A DNA stretch of 64,000 nt, from the NCBI GenBank assembly GCA_028023455.1, contig JAQFVV010000013.1, forward strand, positions 3,600,001-3,664,000. The letters run 5' to 3'. Below are positions 60,400-64,000 of the stretch, piece after piece; the stretch's first letter is position 1; the number at the start of each line of letters is the position of its first letter. The DNA comes from Epiperipatus broadwayi (lineage: Eukaryota; Onychophora; Udeonychophora; Euonychophora; Peripatidae). Position numbers and translations under genes: made by a program. The notes under the pieces are model-generated. The model had not been told where the DNA came from and made no database searches. It was given only the letters and a program-made list of their open reading frames with translations.

Positions 60400-61010
60400 C
60401 AGGTAGCTATTTATTTTTCAATGTATCCTGCATCCATATTTTTCCTATTTTAGTTTTATCTGATATCAACACAGAGACATGTATTCTAAAACAATGTTTC
60501 ATCTGTAGTTCTGCAGGAAATGTTTTGCTTATGAAACTTGGTGTGAACTGCTGATAAAACATTGCTGAAGTAAATATTTCAAGAATATCAGTAAATTCCA
60601 TTTTTCTCAGTATAATCTTTAGATGTTGAATGACATTTCTATTATTCTATTTGATTAGGGAGTGGTAAGAGAGTGTTAATAAAAGCTGCATTTCCTTCTT
60701 AGCTAGAAAATACTTCAACTTTACTGAAGCAAAATCAGCACCATTATTCATGATTAACAATTCAGGATAACCATGTAACCTGAAGAGGTCATCAATATTT
60801 TGATTATATTCTCTGAGCTAATATAATTTACTATTCTGTATTCCATCCATTTAAAGTACATGACAATGTCAACAAGAAATATACACCCATGGAATGATCC
60901 TGCATAATCTAAATTAATTCTTTGCCATGGTTTAGTAGCTTTTGGCCATGATTGTAACTCCATCACTGATAGTTTTGTCATTGATTGGTCTTGACAATTT
61001 TTCCAATGTC
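60400..61010 (-). pseudogene. Ty3/gypsy integrase fragment
   Basis: SWPKATKPWQRINLDYAGSF holds the PW-x-R...DYAG block with the first catalytic D. FKWMEY follows the usual SKW. Then SSENIIKIL and, in another frame, LHGYPELLIMNNGADF, where the second catalytic D of the family DNG motif has become N. Further on FTPSFISKTFPAELQM matches the TPH...SPAELL block. The N-terminal HHCC finger is only traceable (HWKNCQDQS). Integrase would insert the cDNA; this one is inactivated by the D to N change and several stops. Confidence 0.75.
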
Positions 61011-61429
61011 ATAATTCAGGTTAGGCCACCTGACATATAATTAAGCTAATTCTTTTCTAAAAACAAGTCTGGAGTGTCCTTTGTCTAACAGTTTTAATAG
61101 CATTTCTCCCCTGAATTGGAATTAAAACTCAGTCAATCATAAAGATGCACTTTGTTACAGATAAATAAGCTGTGTCAGACATTCCAAATTTGCTGAACTA
61201 CATTATCTAGTAATTTATTTGGCAAGCCTTTCTTTATCCAGTTCATAACTAACTTGTACCTAGCATCCTTTTCTGTCCAGTCTGCAACAACTTTAATGTT
61301 TACTACATTAGAGTTCATAGTATTTATATAATTTACTTCAGACACATGGAGTCCATGTACATTTTTATCCAGAATTCTACAAAGAGCATCTGCATTCGTT
61401 ATCTGCTTTCATGGCTTGAATGTTAACTC

Positions 61430-62700
61430 AAAATTGTATAAAGCCAATATGTTAATCCATCATAGCATATATTGAATAGCATGGTCAGGAGTTACTTTAC
61501 ACTTTCTTGATATCCCCACTAGAGGTCTATGGTCTGCAAAGATTTTTAAAAAATGTCCATATACATATTGGTGAAATTTGTTTTACTATAAATACAATTA
61601 ATTGTCAAAGCCTCTTGATTTTTTTCTCATCAACAGTCTGGATTCTGGAAGTGTATACTATCATTCACCTCCATATACTTTGAGAGAAATTCTAGTATCT
61701 ATTCAAAAGTCTAAAGTTTCCATATTAGTGACAACTTCTTAGTCATTATGACAATTCACTAAACAAATTTTTAACTTTCTAAAAGCCGCATCATGTTTGA
61801 ACTCTCCACATCCATCTTCTCTTAAGGAAGATTTTAAAAAATGAGTAAACCCCAAAAAGATTTGACAATTTTCTTATGTTTTTTGGCTTTGGTGCATTCT
61901 TAACTGCTCTGACCTTTTCTGGATTGGTGTATTTGCTCTTATCAGTTATAACATGTTCTAGAAATTTAATTTCTCTGGTTGACCATATAAATTTAGAGGT
62001 ATTTAATATATCTCATATTTTATTAAGCTTTTCACACACAATGTGCAACTCATTTTCTTAACTCCTTTTCAGTTTCAGTGACTACTAAAATGTAATTAAG
62101 ATAGGGTATACTCCTATGCTTCTTAAAAGACACCGTTTTAGGTTGAAAAACATTAGGTGCTGATTGACTGTATATATTTAGCAGCATTTAATCTAGCTCT
62201 CACTTTATTAAATTTTTTTCTTCCATTTTTATTAAACTTTTACACACAATGATAATCCCTTTTCTTGATTTATTTTCAGTTTCTGGTATAAACTCTTGTG
62301 CTTTTTAAAAGACTTTCTATTTTGGCTTGAAAAACATTAGATAATATAGTTATACCATATGGAAACTTAGTGAATTTAAACAGAAACAAATGTGTTTATG
62401 GTAAGTAACTCAGCTATTCAAGTTGTAACCAGGATTTAATGAAATTTTAATTGCAAATTCAATTTGACAAAAGAGATTTCTGGAGAGAAACAAATATCTC
62501 TATAATGCTTGGCACTGGATAAACTCCTATGTTAGTATTTATATTTACTTTCCTTGATAGTCACTACATATTCTTACATTACCATCAGATTTTAAAATAA
62601 CAACTATGGGTGTAGTCTAGGTAGATTCTTCTGTCAGTCTTGATCAATTCATTTAATACTTCTACTTCAGGTATGAGAGCAAATGGAATATTTCTTAGTC
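61430..62700 (-). pseudogene. Ty3/gypsy reverse transcriptase and RNase H, with internal duplication
   Basis: Early RT reads TPVVILKSDGNVRICSDYQG (62540-62640). LLTINTF and FPYGITILSNVFQA (62340-62430) match LTINT and PFG...FQ of the palm. The catalytic YLDD region reads YLNYILVV (about 62080), so both D are gone. EHVITDKSKYTNPEKVRAVK and APKPKNIRKLSNLFG (61840-61960) match the thumb. ADHRPLVGISRK-like and TNADALCRI (61400-61540) mark the RNase H end. The stretch around 62032-62165 is a diverged duplicate of 62213-62350, repeating part of the palm. No frame is open across the domain. Confidence 0.75.
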
Positions 62701-63132
62701 TACAGATAACTAGTTTCACATTTGACATTAGCTCAAATTGCATCTTCAAGTGATCTGGGCTGGATTTAGAGTTGAGGGAATTTATTTCTTTACTTCAGAT
62801 TCAAGTTGTATTCTTTTAATAATTTTAATCCTAATTCCCAAAGGCTTGAACCAGTTGTGATTTAATATAGGGTTCAAATCCTTAAATGCAATATATAGTG
62901 GTAAATTTTTTATTTATCTATCAACTTTTATTTTCACTATTGCTATCCCTATTACATCAATGTAGTCACCATTTACCTGTAGCAACCAAGTTCATTTTAT
63001 TGATTGGTATATTTTTATTCCATTTTTTTAATGATTATCCAATATTTCTGAGTGATAAAACACACACCCACTGTCAATTTCCATTTAATAATTTGGTTGT
63101 AGATTTTCACCTTTAATAAATTATACATGTCG

Positions 63133-63435
63133 TCACTTTTTTTTTAAGTTTGATAAACTCTTGTAAGTTCCTCCCCTAGATGTACTATTAGCTGATAAAT
63201 CTGCTTTAGTCATTTTTTGTTTGTTTTCACAAACTTTAGACAAATAGCCTTTCAGTCTGCAATTATGACATTTCTCATTTCTAAATTTACACATTTTCTT
63301 TATGTGACCTTTAATGCCATAGCAATAACAAACGCAAACATCCTTTTTAGTGCTCTTATCAGTCAGTTGTGTTTTTAACTTGTTTATCAATATAAATGGT
63401 TTGATAGCATCTGCTGAATTTTTGAATTGCCACAT
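63133..63435 (-). pseudogene. Ty3/gypsy gag, zinc-knuckle nucleocapsid region
   Basis: 100 open codons. The N-terminal part contains FILINKLKTQLTDKSTKKD. Two knuckles follow, CYCYGIKGHIKKMC and CHNCRLKGYLSKVC. The first has irregular C spacing and the second has Y in place of the zinc-binding H. The pair with the linker KFRNEK matches K02A2.6-like gag-pol proteins. Nucleocapsid knuckles bind element RNA; both are damaged. The frame stops soon after, before any protease. Confidence 0.75.
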
Positions 63436-64000
63436 ATTCCAAAATGGTCTCGTATGCTATTTCTCTTTCAATAGCCACAATGTATGTAAGTATTGTCTCA
63501 CTTAATAATACTTGTGTAAGCTTTATGTTTCTCATACTCTATAGCAGCTGGTATAAAAACATATATTTCACCTCATCTTTGAATTGCCATTTTTTTTGTT
63601 AGCTCACGCAGTTGTATATTATATCCCTAAAAGCTTTTACTTAATAACTGTAAATTGTTTCAGAAATGGAGTTGCACTATATATTTCAAAGTCATTTTTT
63701 TAACATATACATTTAATTTCTGTAATAACTCTTGGATAGAGTATCTTCAACTGTTTTCTGGTCATACATATGATTAATTACATCCTTTCTTTTCTATTTA
63801 TTATCTACAATATTATTATCATGTACCTCTTATCATGGGCTATATATATATTTGCCATTTAGCTGCACTGTTAATGTCAAAAGACATTATTGTACTGTTC
63901 TGCATTGCCAAGATGTCTGTTCATGTTATTACCAAATAGTTTATGTTGATGTTCAGGAATTTCAACTGCTAATTTTCACAATGCTTTTACACATCCTTAA
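63436..64000 (-). other. Upstream gag region of the Ty3/gypsy element, no clear domain
   Basis: Continuation of the element towards its 5' end, but stops are dense and I see no capsid motif with certainty. The window ends before the 5' LTR or primer-binding site. Confidence 0.4.

Larger units (their letters stand above)
60018..64000 (-). mobile_element. Ty3/gypsy retrotransposon, K02A2.6-like, internal region, decayed and cut by the window edge
   Basis: Minus-strand order is gag zinc knuckles (63.1-63.4 kb), reverse transcriptase (61.8-62.7 kb), RNase H end (about 61.4-61.6 kb), integrase (60.4-61.0 kb), purine tract, LTR. That is the gag-pol order of Ty3/gypsy (Metaviridae-type) elements. 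There is no sign of an env gene. Every domain has stops, frameshifts or lost catalytic residues, so this is a fossil. The 5' part (start of gag and 5' LTR) is outside the window. Confidence 0.8.

Noticed and set aside
60018-64000. Endogenous retrovirus
   Set aside because: Domain order and gag/integrase similarity fit a K02A2.6-like Ty3/gypsy retrotransposon. No envelope gene or retroviral gag is visible.

Overview
This is a strongly AT-rich stretch of animal nuclear DNA. By eye it is roughly one quarter G+C, with long A/T runs and many short simple repeats. I find no rRNA or tRNA gene, no convincing intact host gene and no bacterial-style operon. Almost everything recognisable is transposable-element DNA in various stages of decay: LINEs, Penelope-like elements (PLEs) with GIY-YIG endonuclease remains, a Ty3/gypsy retrotransposon of the K02A2.6-like type, and a ZBED/GTF2IRD2-like hAT transposase. 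That mixture fits an invertebrate metazoan such as a mollusc, chelicerate, cnidarian or flatworm. I cannot narrow it further from sequence alone.

Layout. 1-5.4 kb is AT-rich non-coding DNA with one small palindromic PLE relic (1.15-1.26 kb). 5.4-9.2 kb is a satellite-like array of about 320-390 bp units that invert near 8.46 kb; single units recur at 13.05 and 17.9-18.5 kb. 9.3-11.3 kb is a decayed hAT transposase on the minus strand, followed by a 238-bp tandem duplication. 14.5-17.0 kb is a decayed LINE. 18.9-21.1 kb is a second decayed LINE, split by a foldback insertion (19441-20430). 24.14-24.98 kb is a second insertion of that foldback family. 25.6-26.8 kb is an inverted pair of PLE endonuclease fragments. 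29.1-31.6 kb holds unexplained islands of higher G+C. 37.2-38.7 kb is another inverted PLE pair. 40.1-41.0 kb is a degenerate minisatellite. 45.2-50.7 kb is a nearly complete but disabled L1/Tx1-like LINE, interrupted at 48.17-49.69 kb by a PLE. 55.8-56.1 kb is a small foldback. 59.6-64.0 kb is the 3' half of a minus-strand Ty3/gypsy element that runs off the window.

The most interesting signal is RNA-level. Two unrelated repeat families carry type I hammerhead ribozyme folds. In the 19.4-20.4 kb foldback both arms keep the full conserved core, in opposite orientations, with compensating stem I pairing. In the 5.4-9.2 kb array the strand carrying the fold also carries a tRNA B-box-like element. 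That makes it look like a retrozyme or an Sm-alpha-type ribozyme satellite. A third, weaker hammerhead-like motif recurs beside the PLE endonuclease genes. Three insertions have clean target-site duplications of 13-15 bp and a fourth has 11 bp; in the last, removing the insert restores the reading frame of the interrupted LINE.
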